Below are positions 15,055-24,198 of a stretch of 64,000 nt of DNA, in pieces. The stretch covers positions 6,213,501-6,277,500 of the forward strand of contig NZ_CP108067.1 of assembly GCF_036178145.1 (NCBI RefSeq). Direction: 5' to 3'. The notes under the pieces were generated by a model. That model was not told where the DNA came from. It ran no database searches and worked only from the letters and a program-made list of their open reading frames with translations. Numbering within the stretch: the stretch's first letter is position 1; the number at the start of each line of letters is the position of its first letter. The position numbers and the translations under genes are program-made. Source of the DNA: Streptomyces sp. NBC_00273 (GTDB lineage Bacteria > Actinomycetota > Actinomycetes > Streptomycetales > Streptomycetaceae).

Positions 15055-16836
15055 TCACCGCCGGGCGAAGGCCGCGACGGGGTTCTTGAGGTTGCCGATC
15101 AGCTGGAGGGCCGCCGCCGGGTCGGCGAGGTCGACCATCTGCTTGTTGTTGCGCAGCTGGAGGCGGTTCAGGCAGGACAGCTGGAACTCCTGCGCGAAGA
15201 GGTCGTACCGCTGGAAGCGCTCCGCGAGCTGCGGCATCGACTCCTGGTACTCGTGGCCGCAGTCCGCGACCGCCCGCCAGAAGGTGTCCTCGTCGCAGAT
15301 GCCCTCGTCCGCCAGGATCGCGCCGAGGAAGCGGAAGAAGCAGTCGAAGACGTCGGTGAAGATCGACAGGAGCTTCATGTCCTCCGGGATGTCCGCCCGG
15401 ACCCGCTCGACCGCGGGCGGCAGCACCGCGTCCGCGTCCATGATGACGATCTCCTCGGCGATGTCCTTGAAGATCGCCCGCTTCACCAGGCCGCCCTCGA
15501 TGACGAGGATGGTGTTCTCGCCGTGCGGCATGTACGCGAGGTCGTACTGGTAGAAGCAGTGCAGCAGCGGCACCAGGTAGGCGCGCAGGTAGTGGCGCAG
15601 CCACTCGGCCGGGGTCAGGCCCGATTCCGCGATCAGCGCGCCGACGAAGGACTTGCCCTCGGCGTCCACGTGCAGGAGCGAGGCCATCGTGGCGAGGCGC
15701 TCGTCGCCCTCGATCGAGTTGACCGGGGACTCGCGCCACAGCGCGGCCAGCATCTTGCGGTACGGGGAGTACCGGTCGGTGGCGCGCTCGTACTGGCGGT
15801 GGTGGTAGCCGATCGCCGCGCGCTCGCGGATGATCGAGAAGTCGACCGACTTGAGGACCTCGTCGCCCTCGATCAGCTGGTGCAGCCAGTCGTTGATGGC
15901 CGGGGTGGCCTCCATGTACGCGGCCGACAGGCCCCGCATGAAGCCCATGTTCAGGACCGAGATGGCGGTCTTGACGTAGTGCTTGCGCGGCGCGCTCTGG
16001 TTGAAGAACGTGCGGATCGACTGCTGCGCGAGGTACGCGTCCGGGCCCTCGCCCAGCAGCACCAGGCGGCGGTTCGCGATCTCGGCCGCGAAGGTGACCG
16101 TGGTCTTGTTCCACCACTGCCAGGGGTGCACGGGGAAGAGGTGGAAGTCGGCCAGGTCCAGGCCCAGCGCGGTCATCCGCTCGGCGAAGACGCCGATGGT
16201 CTCGTCGCCGAGCTCCTCGCGCATGAAGGAGTCGTGGTCCAGGCCCGCGCCCGCCGTGAAGGTGGAGACGTCCTTGCGGGCGGCGACCCACACCAGGTGG
16301 ACGGTGCTGGCGGTCTCCGGGGCGTAGGAGAGGTACTCGTGCACGCCGAAGCCGAGCCGGCCGTTGTTCGCGACGAAGCAGGGGTGGCCCTCGGTCATGC
16401 CCGTTTCGATGTCCTGGAAGGAGGACTTCGCGAGGACGTCGGAGGAGACCTGCGGCTTCGTGTACTTGTAGCCGGTGCCGGCCAGGGTGGAGGAGATCTC
16501 CTCCAGGTAGACGGGCAGCACCTCGGGGCTCAGGCCCAGGGCCCCGCGCAGCTCGATGTGGAAGTCGAGGGCGTCCAGCTCCAGCTCGGCTCCGCCCCGG
16601 TGGCGGGTGATGGCGTCCTCGTCGACCGACCAGTGGTCGAGGGCGTGCAGGACGGCCTTGAAGCGGTACTCCACGGTGGAGTCGTCGCTGAGGACCGAGT
16701 AGAAGCCCTCGCCCAGCGGCTTCGGGGTCAGCAGGCGCTCGTGGGAGAACTCCGCGAGGCCCTTGCGGACCAGGGCGCGGTTGGCGCGGGCCCACAGCTC
16801 GGGGGAGAGGTGGGCGACGGCGTCGGCGAGGCTCAT
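15055..16836 (-). CDS. desD: Desferrioxamine NIS synthetase (IucA/IucC family)
   Basis: ATP-dependent synthetase that joins N-hydroxy-N-succinylcadaverine units and macrocyclises them to desferrioxamine E. 593 residues, as expected for DesD. NIS-synthetase features seen: VHPWQWWNK in the N-terminal lobe, SIRTFFNQS, KTAISVLNMGFMRGLS and the C-terminal HGENTILVIEGG block. ATG 16836 overlaps the desC stop (ATGA), so translation is coupled. Last gene of desABCD, followed by the hairpin at 14943-14984. The frame stays open upstream only as antisense-like sequence of desC. Confidence 0.97.
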   Translation of the reverse strand: MSLADAVAHLSPELWARANRALVRKGLAEFSHERLLTPKPLGEGFYSVLSDDSTVEYRFKAVLHALDHWSVDEDAITRHRGGAELELDALDFHIELRGALGLSPEVLPVYLEEISSTLAGTGYKYTKPQVSSDVLAKSSFQDIETGMTEGHPCFVANNGRLGFGVHEYLSYAPETASTVHLVWVAARKDVSTFTAGAGLDHDSFMREELGDETIGVFAERMTALGLDLADFHLFPVHPWQWWNKTTVTFAAEIANRRLVLLGEGPDAYLAQQSIRTFFNQSAPRKHYVKTAISVLNMGFMRGLSAAYMEATPAINDWLHQLIEGDEVLKSVDFSIIRERAAIGYHHRQYERATDRYSPYRKMLAALWRESPVNSIEGDERLATMASLLHVDAEGKSFVGALIAESGLTPAEWLRHYLRAYLVPLLHCFYQYDLAYMPHGENTILVIEGGLVKRAIFKDIAEEIVIMDADAVLPPAVERVRADIPEDMKLLSIFTDVFDCFFRFLGAILADEGICDEDTFWRAVADCGHEYQESMPQLAERFQRYDLFAQEFQLSCLNRLQLRNNKQMVDLADPAAALQLIGNLKNPVAAFARR

Positions 16837-17417
16837 ATGGAGACCCCCTGGGCGGCCGTGGCGGCCTCGAACTGGGCGCGGGTGCAGAAGCTCAGCAGGG
16901 CTTCCTTCTCCGGCTTGGTGACCTGGCGCTCCGGCACGAAGCCGACGGCCTCGTTCAGGGCGTGCACGGCGGTGTTGGCGACGTCCGGCTCGACGACCAC
17001 GCGCTCGGCGGCCGGGTCGGCGAAGATCGCGGCCATCACGGTGGTGATCACGGCGCGGGTGAAGCCGTGCAGCGGGGTGTCGCTCGGTGCGACGAGGAAG
17101 TGCATGCCGACGTCGCCGGGCTGGGCGTCGTAGAGGCCGACCAGCTCCAGCTCGGACGGGTCGTAGGTCTCCATCAGGAAGGCGGGACGACCCTCGTGCA
17201 GGCCGATGAAGGCCTGGTGGTGCTCGTGGGCGGCGATCCTCATGTACTCGCGCTCGACGTCCGGCAGGGACGCGTCCTGCATCATCCAGAACGAGGCCTT
17301 CGGGTGGGTGACCCAGCCGTGGAGCAGCTCCGCGTCGGCGAAGGGGTCCAGGGGGCGCACGGCGAAGGAACCGAGTTCTTTGTCGGTGCGGGAGAAGAGG
17401 AGTTCGGTGGTGCTCAT
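16833..17417 (-). CDS. desC: N-hydroxycadaverine acyltransferase
   Basis: GNAT-like IucB/RhbD-family enzyme that transfers succinyl or acetyl from CoA to N-hydroxycadaverine. 194 residues; FAVRPLDPFADAELLHGWVT, HEHHQAFIGLHEGRPAFLME, and GVDVG-like acceptor region GDVGMHFLVAPSDTPLHGFT lead to a C-terminal PDVANTAVHALNEAVGF CoA site. ATG 17417 overlaps the desB stop by one base (TGATG); a GTG one codon upstream (17420) with GGAAGG at 6 bp is an equally possible start. Stop overlaps desD (ATGA). Confidence 0.95.
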   Translation of the reverse strand: MSTTELLFSRTDKELGSFAVRPLDPFADAELLHGWVTHPKASFWMMQDASLPDVEREYMRIAAHEHHQAFIGLHEGRPAFLMETYDPSELELVGLYDAQPGDVGMHFLVAPSDTPLHGFTRAVITTVMAAIFADPAAERVVVEPDVANTAVHALNEAVGFVPERQVTKPEKEALLSFCTRAQFEAATAAQGVSI

Positions 17418-18715
17418 CACAGGGTGCCTTCCGGGGCGGCGAACTGCTGGAACGCGATGGACTTCTCGACCTTGTAGTGCTCGCGGCCGAGGAGCTCACC
17501 GACGATGTACGCGTTCCGGTACGCCGCCATGCCCAGGTCGGGCGAGGTGAGGGAGTGGTTGTGGGTGGTGCCGTTCTGCAGGTAGACCCCGCGGCCCGTG
17601 GTGTCGATGCTGTAGTTGCGGGCGGCGTCGAGACGGCCGTGCCCGTCGAAGTTCAGGCGGTCGCGCACCGGGTTCAGGAACTCCGGGAACGTGTACTTGT
17701 AGCCGGTGGCCAGCACCAGGCCCTCGGAGGCGAGGGAGAAGTCCCGCTCCTGCTCCTCCTGGCGCAGCCCCAGCGTGTACGTGCCCGTGGTGGTGTCGTA
17801 CGCGGTGCTGTTCAGGGAGGTGTTGGTCAGCAGGGTGGTCGGGACCTGGCCCGGCATGCTGATCTTCTTCTGGTAGAGCAGGTCGAAGATGGCGTTGATC
17901 AGGTCGCCGTCGATGCCCTTGAAGAGGTTCTTCTGCTGGGTCTCCAGCCGGTACCGGGTGTCCTCGGGGAGCGCGTGGAAGTAGTCCACGTACTCGGGGG
18001 AGGTCATCTCCAGGGTCAGCTTCGTGTACTCCAGCGGGAAGAACCGCGGCGAGCGGGTGACCCAGTTGAGCTGGTAGCCGTGGACGTCGATCTCGGCGAG
18101 GAGGTCGTAGTAGATCTCGGCCGCGCTCTGGCCGGAGCCGATGAGGGTGATCGACTTCTTCTTCTGCAGCTCCGCCTTGTTCTGCATGTAGGCGGAGTTG
18201 TGCAGGAAGTCGCCGCCCAGGCCCTCGCAGGACTGCGGGACGTGCGGCGGGGTGCCGGTGCCCAGGACCAGGCGGGGGGTCCGGTGGGTCTCGCCCTTGT
18301 CCGTGTGGACCTCGTACAGGCCGGCCTGCTCGTCGTAGGTGACCTCGGTGACCGAGGTGGACCACTGGACGTTGTCGAGGCGGTCGGCGGCCCAACGGCA
18401 GTAGTCGTTGTACTCGGCCCGCAGCGGGTAGAAGTTCTCCCGGATGTAGAAGGAGTACAGCCGGTCCTTGTCCTTCAGGTAGTTCAGGAAGGAGAAGGGC
18501 GAGGTCGGGTCGGCGAGCGTGACCAGGTCCGACATGAAGGGCGTCTGCAGGTGGGCGCCGTCCAGGAACATGCCGGCGTGCCACTCGAAGTGCGGCTTCG
18601 ACTCGATGAAGAGACCGTCGATCTCGTCGAGCGGGGCGGTCAGGCAGGCGAGTCCGAGGTTGAACGGACCGACGCCGATGCCGATGAAGTCGTGGGTCTT
18701 AGCGGTGGAGGGCAA
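17417..18715 (-). CDS. desB: Cadaverine N-monooxygenase
   Basis: FAD/NADPH enzyme that N-hydroxylates cadaverine, 432 residues. The Rossmann FAD motif [14 protein letters not shown] begins at residue 12, the NADPH site is [13 protein letters not shown], and the C-terminal [11 protein letters not shown] motif closes the fold. Start chosen as TTG 18715 ([10 protein letters not shown]) because GGGAG lies exactly 6 bases upstream; an in-frame ATG at 18742 would lie 44 bp inside desA and has no ribosome site. With the TTG the overlap with desA is 17 bp. Second gene of desABCD. Confidence 0.95.
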   Translation of the reverse strand: MPSTAKTHDFIGIGVGPFNLGLACLTAPLDEIDGLFIESKPHFEWHAGMFLDGAHLQTPFMSDLVTLADPTSPFSFLNYLKDKDRLYSFYIRENFYPLRAEYNDYCRWAADRLDNVQWSTSVTEVTYDEQAGLYEVHTDKGETHRTPRLVLGTGTPPHVPQSCEGLGGDFLHNSAYMQNKAELQKKKSITLIGSGQSAAEIYYDLLAEIDVHGYQLNWVTRSPRFFPLEYTKLTLEMTSPEYVDYFHALPEDTRYRLETQQKNLFKGIDGDLINAIFDLLYQKKISMPGQVPTTLLTNTSLNSTAYDTTTGTYTLGLRQEEQERDFSLASEGLVLATGYKYTFPEFLNPVRDRLNFDGHGRLDAARNYSIDTTGRGVYLQNGTTHNHSLTSPDLGMAAYRNAYIVGELLGREHYKVEKSIAFQQFAAPEGTL

Positions 18716-20192
18716 GGGATTCTCCCAGGAACTGCTCGGCATGTGCGGCGAGAAGGTCGAGGACGGCAGCGATGTCGGCCGTCGTGGTCTGCGGGTTGAG
18801 GAGGGTGAACTTCAGGTACTGCTTCCCGTCCACCTTGGTGCCGGCGACGACGGCCTCGCCGGAGGCGAACAGGGCCTTGCGGGCGTGCAGGTTGGCCTCG
18901 TCGACCAGGTCGCCGCGGACGTCCTCGCCCTGCGGTACGTAGCGGAAGACGAGGGTGGAGATCTGCGGCTTGACGACGACCTCGAAGCGCGGGTCGGCGT
19001 CGATGACGTCCCAGCCGGCCGCGGCCAGGTCGATGACCTCGTCGAAGAGCGAGCCGACACCGTCGGCGCCCATGACGCGCAGGGTCACCCAGAGCTTGAG
19101 CGCGTCGAACCGGCGCGTGGTCTGGATGGACTTGTCGACCTGGTTGGGGATGCGCTCTTCGGCCATGCGGCGCGGGTTGAGGTAGTCCGCGTGGTATGTG
19201 GCGTGCTTGAGGGTGTCGCGGTCGCGCACCAGCATGGCGCTGGAGCTGACCGGCTGGAAGAACGACTTGTGGTAGTCGACCGTGACCGAGTCGGCGCGCT
19301 CGATGCCGTCGAGGAGGTGGCGGCGGGTCGGGGAGGCCAGCAGTCCGCAGCCGTAGGCGGCGTCCACGTGCATCCACGCGGAGTGCTCGTCGGCCAGGCG
19401 GGCGATCTCGGGGAGCGGGTCGATGGACCCGAAGTCGGTGGTGCCGGCGGTGGCGACGACGGCCATCGGGAAGAGGCCCTCGGAGGCGCACTCCTCCAGT
19501 TCCAGGGCGAGTACCGCGGTGTCCATCCGGCGGTTGCGGTCGACCGGGACGGAGATGACGGCCTCGTAGCCGAGTCCGAGCATGGCGGCCGACTTCTGCA
19601 CGCTGAAGTGGCTGGCCTCGGAGGTGAAGATGCGTAGCTTCGGCAGGAGTTCGGCCTTGGTGAGCTCGCGGCCCTCGTCGAGCGCCTTCTTCATGACCAG
19701 GCGGCAGGCCTCGTCACGGGCGAGGAGCAGCGCGTGGAAGTTGGACTGGCTGCCGCCGGAGGTGAAGATGCCGTCCGCGGCGGGGCCCAGGCCGATGCGC
19801 TCGGTGGTCCAGTCGATCAGGCGGCGCTCGATGAGCGTGCCGCCGATGGACTGGTCCCAGGTGTCGAGCGAGGAGTTGACGGCCGAGAGGATCGCCTCGC
19901 CGAGCACGGCGGGGATGACGACCGGGCAGTTGAGGTGGCCCAGGTAGCGCGGGTGGTGGAAGTACACCGCGTCGCGCAGGTAGACGTCCTCCAGCTCGTC
20001 CAGGACGGCGGTCGCGTCGGCGAGCGGCTTGTCCAGGTCGATCCCGTTGATGACCGGGGCGAGTTCGTCGACGGATATACCGGTGTGGGGCCGCTGCGTG
20101 GTCGCGAGTTTGGCGGCGACGCGGTCGACGCCCTCGGTGACGGAGCGCCGGTAGAGGTCCGCGGTCGTCTCGTTCAGCAGATGCGAGCGCAT
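18699..20192 (-). CDS. desA: Lysine decarboxylase for desferrioxamine
   Basis: PLP-dependent group II decarboxylase converting lysine to cadaverine, 497 residues. The PLP lysine is in [13 protein letters not shown], preceded by [18 protein letters not shown] and MHVDAAYGC, the normal order of the family; [14 protein letters not shown] is the phosphate-binding region. ATG 20192 with GGAGG seven bases upstream is preferred over the TTG one codon earlier. First gene of the operon; the iron box at 20247-20265 overlaps its promoter. Confidence 0.97.
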   Translation of the reverse strand: MRSHLLNETTADLYRRSVTEGVDRVAAKLATTQRPHTGISVDELAPVINGIDLDKPLADATAVLDELEDVYLRDAVYFHHPRYLGHLNCPVVIPAVLGEAILSAVNSSLDTWDQSIGGTLIERRLIDWTTERIGLGPAADGIFTSGGSQSNFHALLLARDEACRLVMKKALDEGRELTKAELLPKLRIFTSEASHFSVQKSAAMLGLGYEAVISVPVDRNRRMDTAVLALELEECASEGLFPMAVVATAGTTDFGSIDPLPEIARLADEHSAWMHVDAAYGCGLLASPTRRHLLDGIERADSVTVDYHKSFFQPVSSSAMLVRDRDTLKHATYHADYLNPRRMAEERIPNQVDKSIQTTRRFDALKLWVTLRVMGADGVGSLFDEVIDLAAAGWDVIDADPRFEVVVKPQISTLVFRYVPQGEDVRGDLVDEANLHARKALFASGEAVVAGTKVDGKQYLKFTLLNPQTTTADIAAVLDLLAAHAEQFLGESLALHR

Positions 20193-20246
20193 CAACTTTC
20201 CTCCGGGCAGGGGATGGAGAGGGGTGTGGGGTGTGGCGTGCGAGGA

Positions 20247-20265
20247 TTAGGTTAGCCTAACCTTA
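20247..20265 (-). promoter_or_regulatory. Iron box upstream of desA
   Basis: TTAGGTTAGCCTAACCTTA closely fits the 19-bp DmdR1/IdeR/DtxR iron box (TTAGGTTAGGCTMACCTAA). A TAGGCT -10-like element lies inside it on the minus strand, so iron-loaded DmdR would block desABCD transcription. Located 55-73 bp upstream of the desA start. Confidence 0.93.
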
Positions 20266-20281
20266 GTATTTCGCCAAACGC

Positions 20282-20315
20282 AGATGGGCCCTGGCTGAAA
20301 AGCCAGGGCCCATCT
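20282..20315 (-). terminator. Terminator of desEF
   Basis: Perfect 15-bp stem closed by a GAAA tetraloop, 29 bp beyond the desF stop and just before the desA iron box; separates desEF from desABCD. Confidence 0.92.
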
Positions 20316-20343
20316 CAAGTGCTCTACGGGGTAAGGAAGCTGA

Positions 20344-21243
20344 CTACAGCTCGGACGCGGGGTCCTCGCTCGGAGCCTTGCCCGCGTACGCCTCGGCGAG
20401 GAGCTGCTCCTCGCTCGCGCCGAGCCGCCAGTAGCCGGTGAAGCGCACGGCGCGGCGGTCGACGGATCGTTCCTGCACGACGTGCCGGCGGACCGCGCGG
20501 ATCGTGCCCGCCTCGCCCGCCAGCCAGGCGTACGGGGCGACGGCAGTGGTGGGGGCGGCTGCCCGCAGCGCGCCCAGCACCTGCTCGGTCCGCTCCCGGC
20601 CGCTGCTCTCGCGCACGATCCAGGTGATGTCCGCGTCGGCGGGCGCCCGGAGGTCGAGCCGGTCGTCCTCGTGCGGGACCTCGAACCAGGCCTTGACCCG
20701 GGTCCCGGCGGGGAGCCGGTCCAGGATCGCGCCCGCGGCCGGCAGCGCGGTCTCGTCCGCGTACATCCAGATCTCGTCGGTGTCGGCCGGCGGCTGGAAG
20801 CGTACGGACTTGTTCTCCGCGACGGCCGGTCCGATCGCCATGATCCGACGGCCGGTCACCGCCCGCCCCGCCCAGCGGGACGCGGGGCTGGAGTCCCCGT
20901 GGAGGACGAAGTCGATGTCGACCTCGTCCGCGCCCTCGGGCGTACGGCGCTGCTCGCGCACCGTGTAGGAGCGCATCACCGGCCGCTCCTCGTCCGGCAT
21001 CGCGCGCCAGGCGGCGAACCAGGTGTCCTCGTCCGTGGACGGGAGCACCGTGTGCTCCTGGTCGGGCGCGGGCAGGAAGAGCGACAGGCTCTGGTCGAAG
21101 CCGCCCGAACGGAAGCCCGCGAGGGACTCCCCGCCGAACGTGACCCGCAGGAACGAGTGGCCCAGGCGGCGCGTGCGGAGCACTTCGAGCTCGAAGAACC
21201 GGAAGTGTGCGACGGCCGGGGCGTCGGATGCGGTGGCGGTCAT
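20344..21243 (-). CDS. desF: Siderophore-interacting FAD protein (ferrioxamine reductase)
   Basis: 299-residue SIP/ViuB-like flavoprotein expected to reduce Fe(III) in imported ferrioxamine. The FAD-binding block MRSYTVREQ is present, then the FVLHGDSSPASRWA region, the NAD(P)H-side ETALPAAGAILDRLPAGTRV helix and the C-terminal YAWLAGEAGTIRAVRRHVV and TGYWRLG typical of the family. Downstream of desE by 66 bp in the same direction, and ends at the hairpin 20282-20315. ATG 21243 is preceded by a GGGGGGA site at longer spacing. Confidence 0.93.
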   Translation of the reverse strand: MTATASDAPAVAHFRFFELEVLRTRRLGHSFLRVTFGGESLAGFRSGGFDQSLSLFLPAPDQEHTVLPSTDEDTWFAAWRAMPDEERPVMRSYTVREQRRTPEGADEVDIDFVLHGDSSPASRWAGRAVTGRRIMAIGPAVAENKSVRFQPPADTDEIWMYADETALPAAGAILDRLPAGTRVKAWFEVPHEDDRLDLRAPADADITWIVRESSGRERTEQVLGALRAAAPTTAVAPYAWLAGEAGTIRAVRRHVVQERSVDRRAVRFTGYWRLGASEEQLLAEAYAGKAPSEDPASEL

Positions 21244-21309
21244 GCGGAGAGGTCCCCCCTGGGAGTCGGTACGGCTTGCCTGGCGGCCGGGGTCACCGGG
21301 CGCCGAGGG

Positions 21310-22347
21310 TCAGCTGACCTTCTTGGCGTTCTGGATGGACTTCGCGAGGTCTTCCAGGATCTGCGCGCACTTGTCGTACGAGAAGATCGGCTCGGTCACG
21401 CGCGAGACGACCTGACCGGCCTTGACGGCGGGCAGCTCGTTCCAGGTCGGCTTGGCCTTCAGCTGCTCGGGCTGCAGGGTGCCGGTGCGGTTGTCGAGCA
21501 GGATGACGTCGGCCTTGTACTTGCCGGCGTTCTCCCAGCTGAGGCTCTCGAAGAAGCCGCCCTCTTCCAGCTTCTCGGGGGTGACGAACTCGACGCCGAG
21601 CTGCTTGAAGTACTTCAGGTCGGCAGCGGTGTCCGGGGAGGACGCGTAGAACAGGGCGTCCGCGCCGGAGCCCACGAGCACCTTGACGCCCGGGTTGGCC
21701 TTGGTGGTCTCGCGCAGCTTCGCGGTGGCGGCCTCGAAGCGGGCCTTGGAGTCCACGGTCTTCTTCGAGTTCAGGTCCGCGCCGAGGGACTTGGCGAGGT
21801 CCGCGGTGCGCTCCAGCGCCTTGTCGAGGGTGACGTCGCCGCCCACCTTGATCGCGGCGGCCGGGGCGAGCGAGAGGATCTTGTCCTTCGAGGCCTCGGG
21901 CAGGTACCAGTAGGTGCCGTCCCAGCTGTTGGTGACCAGCAGGTCGGGCTGGAGGGCCGCGTACTTCTCGACGTTGAACTCGTCGTAGACGTTGCCGAGG
22001 ATCTCGACCTTGGAGATGTCCAGCGAGCCGGCCTGGACGTCGGCCTTGCCGTCGGCGGTCTTGGTCGGGCCGAACACGCCCTTGACCGGGACGCCGTAGT
22101 CGTAGAGCGCGGCGGCGGTGCCGGTGAAGGCGACGATGTTCTTCGGCTTGGCCTTCGTGGTGACGTCCTTGCCGAGGTCGTCCTTGAAGGTCCAGGCGGC
22201 GGACGCCGCGGCGCCGTTGTCCTTGCCGCCGTCACCCTTCGCCGAGTCGGTGCCGCCGCACGCGGCGAGGACCGCTACCAGGCCGAGGGCGCCACCTGCC
22301 GCGACGAAGCCGCGACGGGTGAAGGAGGAGGTTCGGGACTTGGGCAT
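21310..22347 (-). CDS. desE: Ferrioxamine-binding lipoprotein
   Basis: Substrate-binding lipoprotein of the FhuD/BtuF type that delivers ferrioxamines to an ABC importer encoded elsewhere. 345 residues; twin-arginine-like signal SSFTRRGFVAAGG, then lipobox VLAAC. Mature part has the Fe-siderophore-binding order (KNIVAFTGTAAALYDYGV, LQPDLLVTNSWDG, LVGSGADALFYA). The iron box at 22398-22416 lies about 50 bp upstream, so expression should rise on iron starvation together with desABCD. No permease or ATPase genes are adjacent. Confidence 0.95.
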   Translation of the reverse strand: MPKSRTSSFTRRGFVAAGGALGLVAVLAACGGTDSAKGDGGKDNGAAASAAWTFKDDLGKDVTTKAKPKNIVAFTGTAAALYDYGVPVKGVFGPTKTADGKADVQAGSLDISKVEILGNVYDEFNVEKYAALQPDLLVTNSWDGTYWYLPEASKDKILSLAPAAAIKVGGDVTLDKALERTADLAKSLGADLNSKKTVDSKARFEAATAKLRETTKANPGVKVLVGSGADALFYASSPDTAADLKYFKQLGVEFVTPEKLEEGGFFESLSWENAGKYKADVILLDNRTGTLQPEQLKAKPTWNELPAVKAGQVVSRVTEPIFSYDKCAQILEDLAKSIQNAKKVS

Positions 22348-22397
22348 GTCGATGTCCGCTTTCGTGCGTGCAGGGTGGCCGCTGGGCCGTTCGGTGA

Positions 22398-22416
22398 GAA
22401 GGTTAGCCTAACCTAA
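22398..22416 (-). promoter_or_regulatory. Iron box upstream of desE
   Basis: GAAGGTTAGCCTAACCTAA shares the AGGTTAGCCTAACCT core with the desA box and fits the DmdR1/IdeR operator. Located 51-69 bp upstream of the desE start. Confidence 0.93.
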
Positions 22417-22642
22417 GGGTTTGTCCAGGGGTCAACCAAGATCCGGTCGTGAGGTGGATCACCATCCTGGAATCCGGCCCGACGGGCCGGCACCCGTATC
22501 GCCCGCGGTGAGGGCCCGAGTTGGGGGACTTTGCGAACGGGTGAGGGGGACCGGCCAGGGTCGGGCTCCGTCCGCCCGAGGGTGCGACCGGGCCGCGCCC
22601 CGCCGTCCACCGATTTCGATCACGGGTGTGAATACTGAGCCG

Positions 22643-22963
22643 ATGCGAAACAAATGGTGGATGGCCACAGGAGCGAACCTCGTGATGGGGGTCCCTGGCG
22701 TCGTGCCGGTCTGGCTCCTTTGGTACATCACCGTCAACGGGCCGCTCTCCGAACTCGGTTGGACCCAGCGGGAACCCACGGAGAACGACGGCATGCTGCT
22801 CTGGCTGGTGATCGTGGTACCGATCGTGACCGCGTTCGCACTGCTGTGGTGGCTCGTCAACCACTTCGTACGACGGTGGAACACGGCGGCCGCCCGGGTC
22901 TACTGGCCGGTGTGCGCCCTGGTGACCCTGGCTCCCACGGCCACGCTCGTGGTCTTCTCCTGA
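22643..22963 (+). CDS. Small membrane protein of unknown function
   Basis: 106 residues with three hydrophobic segments: ANLVMGVPGVVPVWLLWYIT, LLWLVIVVPIVTAFALLWWL and CALVTLAPTATLVVF. Codon bias supports coding. ATG 22643 has no Shine-Dalgarno but AATACT ends 6 bp upstream, suggesting a leaderless message; a GTG at 22628 is an alternative start. Divergent from desE and convergent with the acyl-CoA dehydrogenase gene. No known family recognised. Confidence 0.7.
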   Translation: MRNKWWMATGANLVMGVPGVVPVWLLWYITVNGPLSELGWTQREPTENDGMLLWLVIVVPIVTAFALLWWLVNHFVRRWNTAAARVYWPVCALVTLAPTATLVVFS

Positions 22964-22983
22964 CCGCCCGCCGACATGCCGAA

Positions 22984-23014
22984 GTCCGGCGCGGGCACGG
23001 GGCCCACGCCGGAC
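22984..23014. terminator. Bidirectional hairpin between small membrane gene and acyl-CoA dehydrogenase
   Basis: 13-position stem with one mismatch and a 5-nt loop between two convergent stops (22963 and 23031). Confidence 0.8.
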
Positions 23015-23030
23015 GTCGTCATCGGGTGCC

Positions 23031-24191
23031 TCAGCCGGCGAAACCCAGCTCGCGCGCGATCAGCATGCGCTGGACCTCGCTCGTGCCCTCGCCGATCTCC
23101 AGGATCTTGGAGTCCCGCCACATCCGGGCCACCGGGTACTCGTTCATGAAGCCGTAGCCGCCGTGGATCTGGGTCGCCTCGCGCGCGTTGTCGACGGCGA
23201 CCGTCGAGGAGTACAGCTTCGCGATCGCCGCCTCCTTCTTGAACGGCTCCCCGGACACCAGCCGCGACGCCGCGTCGCGCCAGCCGATGCGGGCCATGTG
23301 GGCGCGCATCTCCATGTCGGCCAGCTTGAACTGGATGGCCTGGTTGTCGCCGATCGCCTTGCCGAAGGCGTGCCGCTCCTTGGCGTACTTCACCGACTCG
23401 TCCACACAGCCCTGCGCGAGACCGGTCGCGAGCGCGGAGATGGCGATCCGGCCCTCGTCGAGGATCCGCAGGAACTGCGCGTAGCCGCGGCCCTCCTGGC
23501 CCACCAGGTTGGCCAGCGGGACCCGTACGCCGTCGAAGGACAGCTCACGGGTGTCCGAGGAGTTCCAGCCCACCTTGGAGTACGGCGCCGCCACCGTGAA
23601 GCCCGGGGTGCCGGACGGGACGATGATCGAGGAGATCTCCGGGCGGCCGTCCGCCTTGCGGCCCGTCACGGCGGTCACGGTGACCAGACCGGTGATGTCC
23701 GTACCGGAGTTGGTGATGAAGCACTTGGAGCCGTTGATGACCCACTCGTCGCCGTCCTTGACGGCGGTGGTGCGGGTGCCGCCCGCGTCGGAGCCGGCAC
23801 CCGGCTCCGTCAGGCCGAAGGCGCCGAGGATCTCGCCGGAGCACATCTTCGGCAGCCACTGCTGCTTCTGCTCCTCGGAGCCGAAGAGGTAGATCGGCAT
23901 GGCGCCGAGGGAGACCCCGGCCTCCAGGGTGATGGCGACCGAGGAGTCGACGCGGGCCAGCTCCTCCAGGGCGATGCCGAGGGCGAGGTAGTCCCCGCCC
24001 ATGCCGCCGTACTCCTCCGGGAAGGGCAGGCCGAACAGGCCCATGCGGCCCATCTCGGCGACGATCTCGTAGGGGAACTCGTGCCGCTCGTACAGGTCAC
24101 CGATCTTCGGGGCGACGACGTCGTGCGCGAACGCCTCCACGGTGCGGCGGAGTTCCTCGTGCTCAGGGGTGAGCCGGTGGTCGAGGGACAT
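23031..24191 (-). CDS. acdH: Acyl-CoA dehydrogenase (AcdH/isovaleryl-CoA type)
   Basis: FAD enzyme oxidising short branched acyl-CoAs in leucine, isoleucine and valine breakdown. 386 residues. Family signatures: FGLTEPGAGSDAGGTRTTA, a middle beta-domain, and the C-terminal QIHGGYGFMNEYPVARMWRD and EIGEGTSEVQRML blocks. Gene order with HMG-CoA lyase and the carboxylase pair, all co-directional and tightly spaced, points to the liu (leucine/isovalerate use) pathway; S. coelicolor AcdH is the closest characterised relative I recall. Eight bp after the lyase stop. Exact chain preference cannot be read from sequence. Confidence 0.93.
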   Translation of the reverse strand: MSLDHRLTPEHEELRRTVEAFAHDVVAPKIGDLYERHEFPYEIVAEMGRMGLFGLPFPEEYGGMGGDYLALGIALEELARVDSSVAITLEAGVSLGAMPIYLFGSEEQKQQWLPKMCSGEILGAFGLTEPGAGSDAGGTRTTAVKDGDEWVINGSKCFITNSGTDITGLVTVTAVTGRKADGRPEISSIIVPSGTPGFTVAAPYSKVGWNSSDTRELSFDGVRVPLANLVGQEGRGYAQFLRILDEGRIAISALATGLAQGCVDESVKYAKERHAFGKAIGDNQAIQFKLADMEMRAHMARIGWRDAASRLVSGEPFKKEAAIAKLYSSTVAVDNAREATQIHGGYGFMNEYPVARMWRDSKILEIGEGTSEVQRMLIARELGFAG

Positions 24192-24198
24192 GGTGTGA

